In this document: piece by piece, positions 35,177-44,648 of the stretch | How the letters are laid out: each line of letters starts with the position of its first letter | Position numbering within the stretch: position 1 is the first letter of the stretch | Origin: CAYWYR01 sp964462685 | GTDB taxonomy: Bacteria > Bacteroidota > Ignavibacteria > Kapaibacteriales > UBA2268 | Direction of reading: 5' to 3' | Assembly (NCBI GenBank): GCA_964462685.1 | Contig: CAYWYR010000004.1 | Location: 62,001 to 126,000, forward strand | DNA: 64,000 nt | The notes under the pieces: generated by a model | Told to the model about the DNA's origin: nothing | Seen by the model: the letters and a program-made list of their open reading frames with translations, nothing else | Database searches by the model: none | Position numbers and translations under genes: made by a program

Positions 35177-36814
35177 ATGAGAATAGTAACTATATTTATT
35201 ATTTCTATCCTATCAGTATATTCAGTTATTGGTCAAGTAGAGCATGTCCCATTGGCCAACCCTGTGTATCAGTTTTTAGTACGTGCTGAATCAAGAGGCT
35301 ATCTGGAGCACGGTTCTTTAGCTGTACTGCCATTACAGAAAAAAGAAATAACCAGGATTCTTAAGCAAATGTTTGATGATCGTGCTGAATTATCAGATTG
35401 GGAAAAAGAAGCGCTTGAAAGATACATGCTGGAATTTGATATGATTCAGAATCAGGATGCTGTTCTTTTTGATAGCGAGACAGATTCACTGTCACTTTTC
35501 TCAATGAATTTTTTCGACAAGGATAAATCTATATATAGATATGATTCAACTCATACAGTAAATCTCGACCCTTTGGTATCATTTGATTACAGATATGATA
35601 TTCAGGATGGTGAGGCTAGAAACGTTCTTTTGGCGAATGCCGGTTTTAGATTGAACGGTACACTAAGTGGCCACTTAGGATATTTCCTTCAAGCTACAAA
35701 CGGCAGTTCGTTTGCCGGCGATAGGGAACTTGCCCTTGAAGATCCGCGGTTGAGTCAAAATGTAAAATTCAACGATCTCGAAAGTGATTTTGATTTTACC
35801 GAATCTCATATTCGCTTCGATTATGATTGGTTTTACGCCTATATCGGGCGAGAAACCCGTCAGTGGGGCCCGGGGCTAATAAATAATATGATTATCAACT
35901 CCTCTATACCACCAATGGATCAGCTATCTCTGGGGGCTAGATTTGAAAAGTTTGAATACCGTTTTACTCAAGGCAGTCTTTTATCTTATCCAATAGGGCT
36001 TACACCCAACGGTTTCACTTCGGAGTACATTGACAAGTATTTTGTACACCATAGAGCAGCTCTTAGGCCAAGTTGGGGGGAGATAGCGTTATGGGAAACA
36101 GTCATATACTCAGATAGAAACTGGGATCTCGGGTATTGGAATCCCCTGTCATTCCTTAAATCCGTTGAGCATTCTCTTAGAGATCGCGATAATTCGATTA
36201 TGGGCCTTGATGCAACAATACGCCCCTTTGAAGACTGGCAGATAAAAGGTAGTTTCTTATTGGATGACTTAGTCTTTTCGGAATTGGGTACAGATTACTG
36301 GAGTAACAAATGGGCATGGAATCTTGTGGTTTTCAATTCATCAATAGACAATATTGATCTTGGTTTAGAGTATTCACTCACAAAACCATATACATTTACC
36401 CATTTTGCCAGAAAAGATAACTACACACATGACCAGTATCAGATAGGATCATCTATTCCACCAAATAGCCATCAGATCGCAGGAAGCATGAACTTCTGGT
36501 GGGGTGAGAGATACCCAGTCAGCGTTGCGGTTACTTATACCGAACATGGTGCTAACATTATTGATTCGGATACACTTGTGAGAAATGTCGGCGGTAGCCC
36601 GAGATACGGTCATCGGGGAACAATACTTGATGATTATTACGCACCTTTTCTCGACGGTAACCTTGAGCAGACACTGAACATTGATATCTCAGCGGGTTAT
36701 GAGGTATTCAGGAATTTTTCTATTCTGGGTTTCATATCATATATCGATGCAAGTGGTTTAGAATTTACAGATAAAGTTACAGCCCGCCTTCTTTTTAGAT
36801 ATGAGGATTTTTAG
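35177..36814 (+). CDS. Capsule assembly Wzi-family outer-membrane protein
   Basis: A 545-residue beta-barrel protein. I start it at the ATG at 35177 (MRIVTIFIISILSVYSVIG signal), directly after the upstream stop. An earlier in-frame ATG at 35156 lies inside the export gene. The N-terminus has VPLANPVYQFLVRAESRGYL. Later come the Wzi-type blocks FRLNGTLSGHLGYFLQAT-like, YAYIGRETRQWGPGLINNMI and WGEIALWETVIYSDRNWDLG. Wzi is an outer-membrane lectin that anchors capsule. Here it fits the export-protein neighbour. Homology to Wzi is by pattern, so moderately sure. Confidence 0.78.
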   Translation: MRIVTIFIISILSVYSVIGQVEHVPLANPVYQFLVRAESRGYLEHGSLAVLPLQKKEITRILKQMFDDRAELSDWEKEALERYMLEFDMIQNQDAVLFDSETDSLSLFSMNFFDKDKSIYRYDSTHTVNLDPLVSFDYRYDIQDGEARNVLLANAGFRLNGTLSGHLGYFLQATNGSSFAGDRELALEDPRLSQNVKFNDLESDFDFTESHIRFDYDWFYAYIGRETRQWGPGLINNMIINSSIPPMDQLSLGARFEKFEYRFTQGSLLSYPIGLTPNGFTSEYIDKYFVHHRAALRPSWGEIALWETVIYSDRNWDLGYWNPLSFLKSVEHSLRDRDNSIMGLDATIRPFEDWQIKGSFLLDDLVFSELGTDYWSNKWAWNLVVFNSSIDNIDLGLEYSLTKPYTFTHFARKDNYTHDQYQIGSSIPPNSHQIAGSMNFWWGERYPVSVAVTYTEHGANIIDSDTLVRNVGGSPRYGHRGTILDDYYAPFLDGNLEQTLNIDISAGYEVFRNFSILGFISYIDASGLEFTDKVTARLLFRYEDF

Positions 36815-36819
36815 ATCTT

Positions 36820-37950
36820 ATGATCACCTTATATATTCTTGCTCTAACCATTTTTATCTACCCGTTTTTGATATATCCTTTTTTGCTTCTGATGATATCT
36901 AAGGTAAGAAAAGATAAAGTTGATCTTGGTGATAAGGATTACCAGCCTAATGCCACAATACTTATAGCTGCATACAATGAAGAAGAATATATAGCTAAAT
37001 GTTTAGATTCTATTATCGAGAGTGATTACCCAATTGAAAAACTGAATATAGTTGTAGGTTCGGACGGCTCAACTGATCAAACAAACTCGATAGTTGAGAC
37101 TTATGAAAAAAGTCACCCTTCCATAAGGTTGATAATGCTGGAAAGAGGTGGTAAAAACAATGTTCTTAACATCATCTCAGGTTTAGCGGATACAGAAATT
37201 GTATATTTTATGGATGCTGATACTAGGCTGGATAAAAACAGCCTCAACGGCTCAATCAAGTTTTTCAATGATACTACAGTTGGTGGTGTTATTGTAAACA
37301 TGGTATCACTTAATCAGCAGGGCGAGGTGGATGAGGGCAACTATCAGAAATTTGAAGCCAAGCTGCGAAAGCTCGAGTCAGGTATAAAGACAACTGTAAA
37401 CAGCCTCGGCGCATTCTATGCAATCAGAAAGGAAAATATTGAAAACAATATGAATCCCTTAGTCTGTGATGATTATATAACGATTATGAAAACTATCAGC
37501 CGGGGAGGGAAAGTCAAGTTCTATGGTGATTCCCCGGTAAACGAATATAGGCCAAAAGATGAAATCGATGAGACTCAAAGAAGAATCAGACTGACAGCAG
37601 GGGGATTGCATACTATTTTCTCTTACCCGAAGAATCTCAATCCTTTCGCCCTTCATGGTTTTTTTCTGATCTCACATAAGCTGATCAGATATCTAATGCC
37701 ATACGCTTACCTGGCAAGTGTGATAGCTTCTATGCTACTCTATACTTTTATCGGTGGTATTTGGAGTTTAGTATTTTTGTTCACTATACTTCCGTTAATT
37801 CTTTTCGTATTACATTTGATAAGTAAAAAAAACACAATAAAGTTAAAACCTGTTCAGTATTCAGTTTTCCTCATAAGTATGCTTTACGGCATTCATTTAG
37901 GTTGGATTGCTTTTCTTAAAGGGCGTAACAATTCTATATGGACACATTGA
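36820..37950 (+). CDS. Membrane-bound family 2 glycosyltransferase
   Basis: The 376-residue protein has a first transmembrane helix (ALTIFIYPFLIYPFLLLMI), then a GT2 domain: ATILIAAYNEEEYIAKCLDS, VVGSDGSTDQT, and YFMDADTRLDKN for the metal-binding DxD. QRRIRLTAGG resembles the QxxRW acceptor motif. Three C-terminal helices follow. This fits a processive or polyprenyl-linked sugar transferase in the cell membrane. It overlaps the WcaJ-type gene by 13 nt. Confidence 0.87.
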   Translation: MITLYILALTIFIYPFLIYPFLLLMISKVRKDKVDLGDKDYQPNATILIAAYNEEEYIAKCLDSIIESDYPIEKLNIVVGSDGSTDQTNSIVETYEKSHPSIRLIMLERGGKNNVLNIISGLADTEIVYFMDADTRLDKNSLNGSIKFFNDTTVGGVIVNMVSLNQQGEVDEGNYQKFEAKLRKLESGIKTTVNSLGAFYAIRKENIENNMNPLVCDDYITIMKTISRGGKVKFYGDSPVNEYRPKDEIDETQRRIRLTAGGLHTIFSYPKNLNPFALHGFFLISHKLIRYLMPYAYLASVIASMLLYTFIGGIWSLVFLFTILPLILFVLHLISKKNTIKLKPVQYSVFLISMLYGIHLGWIAFLKGRNNSIWTH

Positions 37951-39395
37951 CCAATCAAAACATAAAATCCGCAAAGGTAAAAAAATCGAAAGCCAAGAAG
38001 ATTGGAGTTTCGAGATTTACCAATGCGACTATACCTGTTCTGCTTATGGTAGGTGCTGATATCGTAGCTTTTACAATGACTTTCCTTGTCCAGTTCTGGC
38101 TTCGCTTCAAATCAGGTATTATAGAAACACATATGGTGGATGGTGTTGATAAAGCACTTATCATATTGGCGATATTCGGGCTCTTCAATGCATATTGGCT
38201 CGCGATATTTTTTATAGGTGGGATGTACAAGAACTGGTACGAATGGTCACCGTTTGACGAGATATGGAATATACTCAAGTTTTCCATATTAGGCTGGCTT
38301 ATAGGATACTTCGCTATAATGCTTGATAGCCAAGGTAATTTCAGAGGGATGATACTCACTGGCTTTGGTTTGTTTGTCGGGTTTGTCGTGCTCTTCAGGT
38401 TTTTTGCTCGCAAAATCCAGAAATCACTCCGTAAAAGGAAAATAATAAGGTTTAATTCAATAGTGTTTGGCTGCCGCGATAAAGCTACCGATCTTATCGC
38501 CAAAATCAAACAAAGTATCGGGTGGGGTTATGTACCTGTTAGTTTTGTCGAATACAATGAGGATGAAAGCTTAGAACAGATAAAAGAAAAATTAGGTTCT
38601 AGCTTTGATTTCCATAAACCTGATACTCTTTTGATAACAACTGGAATTGGTGACCAATCAAAAATATTCGATATAGCAAATTATGCCGCATCGAAAAACC
38701 TAAGGGTAAAAATCGAACCTGACCTGTATCATATCTTTACAGGACAGACTAAAGCCCATAATATATACGGGATTCCCCTTATTGAGATTTCCCCTCAATT
38801 GCTAAAGCCTTGGCAGGAATTTACCAAAAGGCTTTTTGATCTTCTGTTTTCAACTATGGTAATAATCCTTGGTTTACCGCTATGGATATTACTTGCGATA
38901 GGTGTTAAGATCGATTCCCCGGGGCCTGTTTTCTATAAGCAGATCAGGGTAGGCAAGAACGGCAGAGAGTTCTATATATATAAGTTCCGCTCAATGCGCC
39001 AAAGCTCAGATAAAACCCAGCGGTGGACTACTGTCGGGGATAAAAGAGTCACCAAATGGGGTAAGCTCATCCGCAAAACACACTTGGATGAGATACCTCA
39101 GTTTTGGAATGTACTCAAAGGCGATATGAGTATTGTAGGGCCACGTCCCGAACAGCCCCACTTCGTAAGGGATTTCAGTGAGGAGATCTCATATTATAAT
39201 AGGCGACATGTTGTAAGGCCTGGCATTACGGGATGGTGGCAGATCAATTACGGCCAATATGAGATAAGTATTGACGAAATTAAAAACAGAACTAAAGACG
39301 ATTTCTTTTATATTGAGAATATGTCTATCAAACTAGATCTTGAAATCGTAACCAGAACTGTATGGTGCGTTATCAAAGGACACGGACAAGCTTAA
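37938..39395 (+). CDS. Undecaprenyl-phosphate hexose-1-phosphate transferase (WcaJ-type initiating enzyme)
   Basis: This polyprenyl glycosylphosphotransferase loads the first sugar phosphate onto undecaprenyl phosphate. It has four N-terminal helices, a CoA-binding-like Rossmann region, and a C-terminal catalytic domain with KRLFDLLFSTMVIILGLPLW, SPGPVFYKQIRVGKNGREF, YKFRSMR and the Asp-Glu motif THLDEIPQFWNVLKGD. It ends with MSIVGPRPEQP and RPGITGWWQINYGQYEISID. The 485-residue length is typical. It is intact, in contrast to the degenerate copy fused to the gene at 40124. Confidence 0.93.
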   Translation: MDTLTNQNIKSAKVKKSKAKKIGVSRFTNATIPVLLMVGADIVAFTMTFLVQFWLRFKSGIIETHMVDGVDKALIILAIFGLFNAYWLAIFFIGGMYKNWYEWSPFDEIWNILKFSILGWLIGYFAIMLDSQGNFRGMILTGFGLFVGFVVLFRFFARKIQKSLRKRKIIRFNSIVFGCRDKATDLIAKIKQSIGWGYVPVSFVEYNEDESLEQIKEKLGSSFDFHKPDTLLITTGIGDQSKIFDIANYAASKNLRVKIEPDLYHIFTGQTKAHNIYGIPLIEISPQLLKPWQEFTKRLFDLLFSTMVIILGLPLWILLAIGVKIDSPGPVFYKQIRVGKNGREFYIYKFRSMRQSSDKTQRWTTVGDKRVTKWGKLIRKTHLDEIPQFWNVLKGDMSIVGPRPEQPHFVRDFSEEISYYNRRHVVRPGITGWWQINYGQYEISIDEIKNRTKDDFFYIENMSIKLDLEIVTRTVWCVIKGHGQA

Positions 39396-39398
39396 ACA

Positions 39399-40109
39399 AT
39401 GAATACCATAATAGTAATACCTACCTATAATGAGGTCAGTAATATCAGTAAACTGATATCGACCATACATCAGTATGTACCTGATATACACTTACTAATT
39501 GTTGACGATAACTCACCCGATGGGACTGCTGATGTTGTATCATCTATTGCCGAACAAGATGACAAGGGCAGAATACATCTACTGAAAAGAGCAGGTAAGT
39601 TAGGTTTAGGTACCGCATACTGCACTGGCTTTGCGTGGGCTATTGAGCGCGGGTATGAATTTATAATGGAGATGGACGCAGACTTTTCTCATGACCCTAA
39701 AGAAATACCCCGATTCCTTGAAGAAATCAAGACCAATGATCTTGTTATCGGCAGCAGGTATATCAAAGGTGTAAATGTCGTAAACTGGCCACTTAGTAGA
39801 TTGCTTCTCAGTTATTTTGCCAATATGTACACCCAGTTCATAACGGGTTTGCCTATTAAAGATGCTACTGGAGGTTTCAAATGCTTTCGTGCTGAAAAAC
39901 TCGCTCAGATAGATCTTGATAGAATAAAAACCAACGGCTATGGCTTTCAGATTGAGATGAACCACAGAATGTGGAAGAAAAATGCTCGAATCAAAGAGAT
40001 ACCGATTGTATTCGTTGATCGCATCGAAGGCGAAAGCAAGATGAACCGTAAAATTGTTTACGAGGCTGTCTTTTTGGTTTGGCGTCTCAAGTTTGGTTTA
40101 GTTAAGTAA
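39399..40109 (+). CDS. Polyprenol monophosphomannose synthase-like GT2 (Dpm1 family)
   Basis: A 236-residue soluble GT2 enzyme with NTIIVIPTYNEVSNISKLI, LLIVDDNSPDGTADVV and EMDADFSHDPKEIP, the Dpm1/Ppm1 signature. Such enzymes transfer mannose or another hexose from a nucleotide sugar to polyprenyl phosphate. There is no C-terminal transmembrane domain. Within the cluster it follows the initiating transferase with three bases between. The actual sugar is unknown. Confidence 0.88.
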   Translation: MNTIIVIPTYNEVSNISKLISTIHQYVPDIHLLIVDDNSPDGTADVVSSIAEQDDKGRIHLLKRAGKLGLGTAYCTGFAWAIERGYEFIMEMDADFSHDPKEIPRFLEEIKTNDLVIGSRYIKGVNVVNWPLSRLLLSYFANMYTQFITGLPIKDATGGFKCFRAEKLAQIDLDRIKTNGYGFQIEMNHRMWKKNARIKEIPIVFVDRIEGESKMNRKIVYEAVFLVWRLKFGLVK

Positions 40110-40123
40110 TCCCACCCTTATAA

Positions 40124-41896
40124 TTGTCACAGACCGACATAAGCATTGTAATAGTAAATTATAATGTAAAAGACTATCTTACCGAATGTTTATCAAGCAT
40201 CAAAAATGCTCTTGATTATTCTTCCGATGTTACTATTGAAGTAATTGTAATAGACAATGCTTCCGTCGATGGGTCCAAGGACTACTTCAAAGACCATTTT
40301 GACTGGATTGACTATACTTATTCTGAAGAGAACCTGGGCTTCGGTAAAGCAAATAATATAGGGATAGATAAAGCAAAGGGAACTTATACTCTATTGCTTA
40401 ATCCTGATACTGTTATAGAGAAAGATACTTTATCACTGATTAAAAAAAAGATGGACTCGAACCCCGAAATCTGGGCTGCAGGTTGCAAAGTCCTTAATAC
40501 AGACGGGTCATTTCAGCTTGCTTGCCGCCGTGGGTTCCCTACTGTATGGAACTCATTCTGCAAGCTATTTGGCCTGCAATCAGCTTTTCCGAAAGTAAAA
40601 CTCTTTAGCGGCTACAACAAACTATATCTCAGCCCTGATGATGAGTATGATATTGAAGCAATCATAGGTGCTTTCATGTTTTTCAGAACTGATAAGCTCA
40701 AAAAGCTAGCTGGTTTTGATCCTGAATTCTTTATGTATGGTGAAGATATCGATTTATGCAAACGTGTTTGGGATTCCGGCGGTAGTATCAGATATTTCCC
40801 ACAGATGAGTATAATCCACCACAAAGGGGAAAGCACTAAAAGAAGCGATATCAATAGCCTCAGGCATTTTTATGATGCAATGTCGATCTATACCAAAAAG
40901 CATACTTCAAACTCAAAAGTTATGCTCGGTTTGCTTGCTATAGCTATCAAAATCAGATCTTCAATAGCTTTTTTGCTTCAATACAAATCTGATATTTCGA
41001 TATTCTCGCTGGATATAATTATACTTATGGCGGTTTCAATAAGTGCTACAAAATATGTGAAAGGCGAGTTTTTCAACTTCCCCGATTGGGCTTACCCCGA
41101 TGTATTTTTTACTCTGATTATCATACAGTTCTTATCTTTTTTCTCGCTTGGTTTATATTTTGAAAAGCCTCTTAACGCAGCAAGGGCAATCCCTGCAATC
41201 CTACTGAATTTTCTGCTGCTAAGTTCACTGACCTACTATTTTAATGAATATGCTTTTTCAAGAGGGATCATACTGCTTACAAGCGTTATAGGTGGGGGGA
41301 TTTTAATCTTTTACAGACTTTTTGCTGATATCAGTAACGGTGGATCCCTTAAAAATGATAATATATATATACATGAGAGTTTGAAAGATAATGAAATACT
41401 TCATAGAGCAAATATGATCCGTGGAGTCAAACCACATTTTTATTCCGAGATGAAAGAACTACCCTTTACTAAGAAACTTATTATCGAGCCAGATGATTTA
41501 ATCGATTACATAGCTAATACTCCATTTATCTACAGAGAGACAGGTTTCGCAGAATCTTATAATATAAACTTACCACGTAACCGTTTCTTCAAACGCATTT
41601 TTGATATCTCAGTATCTATATTATCCCTTTCTATCCTGCTGCCTATAACCGTATTCCACAAAAAGACTGCGCTGTATCTTGATACTTTACTAGGTAAAAA
41701 ATCAATTGTCGGGATTATACCGACTGAAAATCATAAATTTGCATTCAATAAGATCGGCGTTACAAATATCGCATTGGCTTACGGGCTTGATTCTATTGAT
41801 AATGAGACTGCCGAGAAAATGAATATGAAATATCTGAAAAGCTATACGTTGGTAAAAGATATAGAGATAATATTCAAGACTTTGCTGAGAAAATAA
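40124..41896 (+). CDS. GT2 glycosyltransferase fused to a degenerate WcaJ-like transferase domain
   Basis: Residues 1 to about 240 are a rhamnosyltransferase-like GT2 domain (ISIVIVNYNVKDYLTECLSS, LLLNPDTVIEKDTL, GEDIDLCKRVWDSGG). Residues about 300-400 contain four hydrophobic helices. The end, from FKRIFDISVSILSLSILLPI, resembles the WcaJ catalytic domain: GKKSIVGI for GDMSLVGP, KIGVTNIALAYGLDSIDNE for KPGITGWxQVNGL, and a final LVKDIEIIFKTLL. The catalytic KFRSM, SPGPVF and DEhPQ motifs are absent, so that half is probably a non-catalytic scaffold. The start is TTG with no better ATG. Confidence 0.87.
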   Translation: MSQTDISIVIVNYNVKDYLTECLSSIKNALDYSSDVTIEVIVIDNASVDGSKDYFKDHFDWIDYTYSEENLGFGKANNIGIDKAKGTYTLLLNPDTVIEKDTLSLIKKKMDSNPEIWAAGCKVLNTDGSFQLACRRGFPTVWNSFCKLFGLQSAFPKVKLFSGYNKLYLSPDDEYDIEAIIGAFMFFRTDKLKKLAGFDPEFFMYGEDIDLCKRVWDSGGSIRYFPQMSIIHHKGESTKRSDINSLRHFYDAMSIYTKKHTSNSKVMLGLLAIAIKIRSSIAFLLQYKSDISIFSLDIIILMAVSISATKYVKGEFFNFPDWAYPDVFFTLIIIQFLSFFSLGLYFEKPLNAARAIPAILLNFLLLSSLTYYFNEYAFSRGIILLTSVIGGGILIFYRLFADISNGGSLKNDNIYIHESLKDNEILHRANMIRGVKPHFYSEMKELPFTKKLIIEPDDLIDYIANTPFIYRETGFAESYNINLPRNRFFKRIFDISVSILSLSILLPITVFHKKTALYLDTLLGKKSIVGIIPTENHKFAFNKIGVTNIALAYGLDSIDNETAEKMNMKYLKSYTLVKDIEIIFKTLLRK

Positions 41897-41909
41897 ACCG
41901 GATGGATTG

Positions 41910-42866
41910 ATGGTACTTGACTTTGAAAAACCGATAATAGATCTTGAAAATAAAATCGCCGAAATGCGCTCGCTTAGCGAGTCACTAGATATAGGTGATG
42001 CGATAGATTCGCTTACTGAAAAATCTGAACAATTAAAGGTTGATATCTATAACAACCTTACCAGATGGCAAAGGGTACAGATAGCAAGACATCCCGAACG
42101 CCCTATCACCTCCGATTATATCGCAAATATTTTTGAGGATTTCCAAGAACTCCACGGTGATAGATACTACAAGGATGATCCAGCTATAATTGGCGGCATG
42201 GCAACCTTTGACGGGAAAGAAGTGATGCTTATCGGCCATCAGAAAGGAAGAGATACGAAATCAAACCTCTATCGCAATTTCGGTATGCCAAACCCGGAAG
42301 GGTACAGAAAGGCACTCCGCCTAATGAAACTAGCCGAAAGGTTCAACAAACCCGTTATTACTTTATTAGATACCCCCGGTGCATACCCAGGGCTTGAAGC
42401 CGAGGAGCGCGGTCAGGCCGAGGCGATTGCAAGAAACTTACTAGAAATGGCAAGACTAAAAGTACCGATTCTATCAATAGTGATAGGCGAGGGAGCATCA
42501 GGTGGGGCAATAGGAATCGGCCAAGGTGATAATGTGCTGATGATGGAGAATGCTTGGTATTCAGTTATCGCACCTGAATCATGTTCATCTATTCTTTGGA
42601 GAAGCTGGGAGTATAAAGAACAGGCCGCTGAATCATTAAGACTTACAGCTAAGGATTTGATAAAACTCGATATAATTGATTCGATTATCAAAGAGCCTGT
42701 AGGTGGGGCTCACAAAGATCATTCAACTACATATAAGAATGTTCATAAAGAGATAAAAAAGTATCTCGAACAACTGATGGACTTAGATACAAAAGACCTT
42801 ATTAAACAGCGCCGCCAAAGATATAAAGCCTTAGGACGCTGGCAAGAAACTACACAATCTGCATAA
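41910..42866 (+). CDS. accA: Acetyl-CoA carboxylase carboxyltransferase subunit alpha
   Basis: AccA with AccD transfers CO2 from biotin to acetyl-CoA for fatty-acid synthesis. The 318-residue protein begins VLDFEKPIIDLENKIAEM, with an N-terminal helical segment, then RHPERPITSDYI and GGMATFDGKEVMLIGHQKGR. The core continues with NPEGYRKALRLMKLAERF, DTPGAYPGLEAEERGQAEA and IGEGASGGAIGIGQGD. I prefer the ATG at 41910 over the TTG directly before it. It is embedded among glycan genes, possibly only by operon packing. Confidence 0.96.
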   Translation: MVLDFEKPIIDLENKIAEMRSLSESLDIGDAIDSLTEKSEQLKVDIYNNLTRWQRVQIARHPERPITSDYIANIFEDFQELHGDRYYKDDPAIIGGMATFDGKEVMLIGHQKGRDTKSNLYRNFGMPNPEGYRKALRLMKLAERFNKPVITLLDTPGAYPGLEAEERGQAEAIARNLLEMARLKVPILSIVIGEGASGGAIGIGQGDNVLMMENAWYSVIAPESCSSILWRSWEYKEQAAESLRLTAKDLIKLDIIDSIIKEPVGGAHKDHSTTYKNVHKEIKKYLEQLMDLDTKDLIKQRRQRYKALGRWQETTQSA

Positions 42867-42890
42867 TCATTTATTAGTTCAAAGGCTATC

Positions 42891-42895
42891 GGAGG
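42891..42895 (+). promoter_or_regulatory. Shine-Dalgarno GGAGG supporting a TTG start
   Basis: GGAGG lies seven bases before the TTG of the YqaA-like gene and supports that unusual start codon. Such sites are rare in this window. Confidence 0.6.
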
Positions 42896-42902
42896 CTATT
42901 GA

Positions 42903-43502
42903 TTGAATGCTATAACTAAGCCGCTACACAAGGCTAAAATCTGGATGGAAAGCTTTGCTGATAAGCCATCGGCTATGCAAGCACTTTTTTGGCTATCATT
43001 TGCAGAATCCTCTTTTTTCCCTATACCGCCTGACGTATTGTTACTTGCGATTGGAGTATCCAAACCTGATAAAGCTTTGAAAGCAGCTTTATGGTGTACT
43101 CTCGGTTCTATATTAGGTGCTATCGTAGGTTATCTTATTGGCTTCGGCTTAATGGAATCTGTTGGCCAGGGAATTATCGAGTTCTATGGTGCTGAAGGGA
43201 AGATGGCCGAATTCGGAGATATTTTTGCAGAATGGGGATATTGGTTTCTCGGGATCGCAGCTTTCACACCTATCCCATTCAAGGTAGCAACTATAGCCTC
43301 GGGTATGATGGAAATGAACATAGCTTTATTTGTACTTATATCATCTCTTGGTAGGGCAGGAAGGTTTTTCTTAGTCGCTGGTCTGTTATATTTCAAAGGT
43401 CCAACTATAAAAGACTTTATCGAAAAATATTTTGATATTATATCGATAGCCTTTGTAGTACTTTTGATTGGTGGATTTGTACTAATAAAATTTGTTCTCT
43501 GA
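42903..43502 (+). CDS. YqaA-like (DedA-superfamily) membrane protein
   Basis: A 199-residue polytopic protein with ALFWLSFAESSFFPIPPDVLL, GSILGAIVGYLIGFGLMESV and AAFTPIPFKVATIASGMMEM, the duplicated pattern of the YqaA/VTT branch of DedA proteins. It probably takes part in lipid carrier handling or membrane homeostasis. It starts with TTG behind a good GGAGG. Its TGA stop is directly followed by the TTG start of the next gene. A second DedA-type gene lies at 19.5 kb. Confidence 0.85.
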   Translation: MNAITKPLHKAKIWMESFADKPSAMQALFWLSFAESSFFPIPPDVLLLAIGVSKPDKALKAALWCTLGSILGAIVGYLIGFGLMESVGQGIIEFYGAEGKMAEFGDIFAEWGYWFLGIAAFTPIPFKVATIASGMMEMNIALFVLISSLGRAGRFFLVAGLLYFKGPTIKDFIEKYFDIISIAFVVLLIGGFVLIKFVL

Positions 43503-44648
43503 TTGGCTAAGATATTATATATCTGGAAAAGTCCATTCCCTTGGGATGTAAGAGTAGATAAGATCTGCAAAAGCCTCGCTAAAAACAATGAAGTTATGGT
43601 TGCTTCAAGATGGGCGGGTGAGAAAGAACAAGTAATGGACTATAATGGATTCAAAGTTCATAGAATCGGGTATAGCCATGAGCCATCACTAATCAAACAG
43701 AAGCTTCTCTTCCCAATCGAATGGAATCCAATATGGAAAAACGGGCTTGATAAGCTTATATCTGAATATAAGCCAGATTTGGTAATACACAGGGAAATGT
43801 TTCTTACTGATATCGTACTCGGTTTGAAAAAGAAACATGTTTTCAAATTAATAGCTGATATAGCCGAGCATTACCCGTTTTTGATAGAATATTGGGATCA
43901 TTATAACCCTTTCTTAAAGTTCTTGGCTATTCAGTTCAACTATTACTATAAGCTTGAGCAGAGGCTTGTAGAAAACTCCGACTATACTTGGACTGTGATA
44001 GAGGAAAACTCTAAAAGGCTCGCTGAATATTCAGACTCAATAACCGAAATATATAACTCTCCATATCTTAAAAAAAATACTGAAAAATCAAACTCAACAA
44101 AAGTTAGATTCGCATACCACGGTTATATTAACAAAGAACGAAATCTTGAATTATTTATAAATACATTCCATGATCTTTCCGAAGAGCTTGATAATATCCA
44201 GTTAGATATCTACGGCGGTGGCCCGATGCTGGAAGAGCTAAATGCATTAGCCCAAAAGAAAGCAAATAAGAATATTACCGTTCATGGCAGTTATGAATTT
44301 AATGAGCTTAAAACCCTTCTAAAAGCTTGTGATATCGGGATTTTACCATACGGTAGAAATTTACAATATGACAATACTCTTTCAAATAAGTTTTTTGATT
44401 ATGCATTCAGTAATACTACTATCCTCTGTAGTGACAACCCACCGATGAAAAGGTTAGTTGATATGTATCAATTAGGCTATACATATCAAGCGGAAGATGA
44501 AGAATCACTTATTAATACTATCAAAACCGCTTATCATAACGTATTAGAGACTCGGGCTCAAGACAATTCCGTATTTATAAATGCAGGATTTGACTGGGCT
44601 TCAATGGAAGACAGAATGAATGAGTCAATTACGAAAGTACTTAAATGA
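43503..44648 (+). CDS. Glycosyltransferase (GT-B, GT4-like)
   Basis: The 381-residue protein opens AKILYIWKSPFPWDVRVDKI. It has a GT-B second domain with VRFAYHGYINKERNLELFIN, LDIYGGGPMLEELNALA and HGSYEFNELKTLLKACDIGI, followed by SNKFFDYAFSNTTIL in the donor site. The start is TTG, zero bases after the previous stop. The sugar specificity is unknown. It belongs to the polysaccharide locus by position and overlaps the Nudix gene as ATGA. Confidence 0.85.
   Translation: MAKILYIWKSPFPWDVRVDKICKSLAKNNEVMVASRWAGEKEQVMDYNGFKVHRIGYSHEPSLIKQKLLFPIEWNPIWKNGLDKLISEYKPDLVIHREMFLTDIVLGLKKKHVFKLIADIAEHYPFLIEYWDHYNPFLKFLAIQFNYYYKLEQRLVENSDYTWTVIEENSKRLAEYSDSITEIYNSPYLKKNTEKSNSTKVRFAYHGYINKERNLELFINTFHDLSEELDNIQLDIYGGGPMLEELNALAQKKANKNITVHGSYEFNELKTLLKACDIGILPYGRNLQYDNTLSNKFFDYAFSNTTILCSDNPPMKRLVDMYQLGYTYQAEDEESLINTIKTAYHNVLETRAQDNSVFINAGFDWASMEDRMNESITKVLK

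Noticed and set aside
37955..38509. Antisense open frame over the WcaJ-type gene (about 180 codons)
   Set aside because: The overlying gene has strong family motifs on the plus strand; the antisense frame has none.
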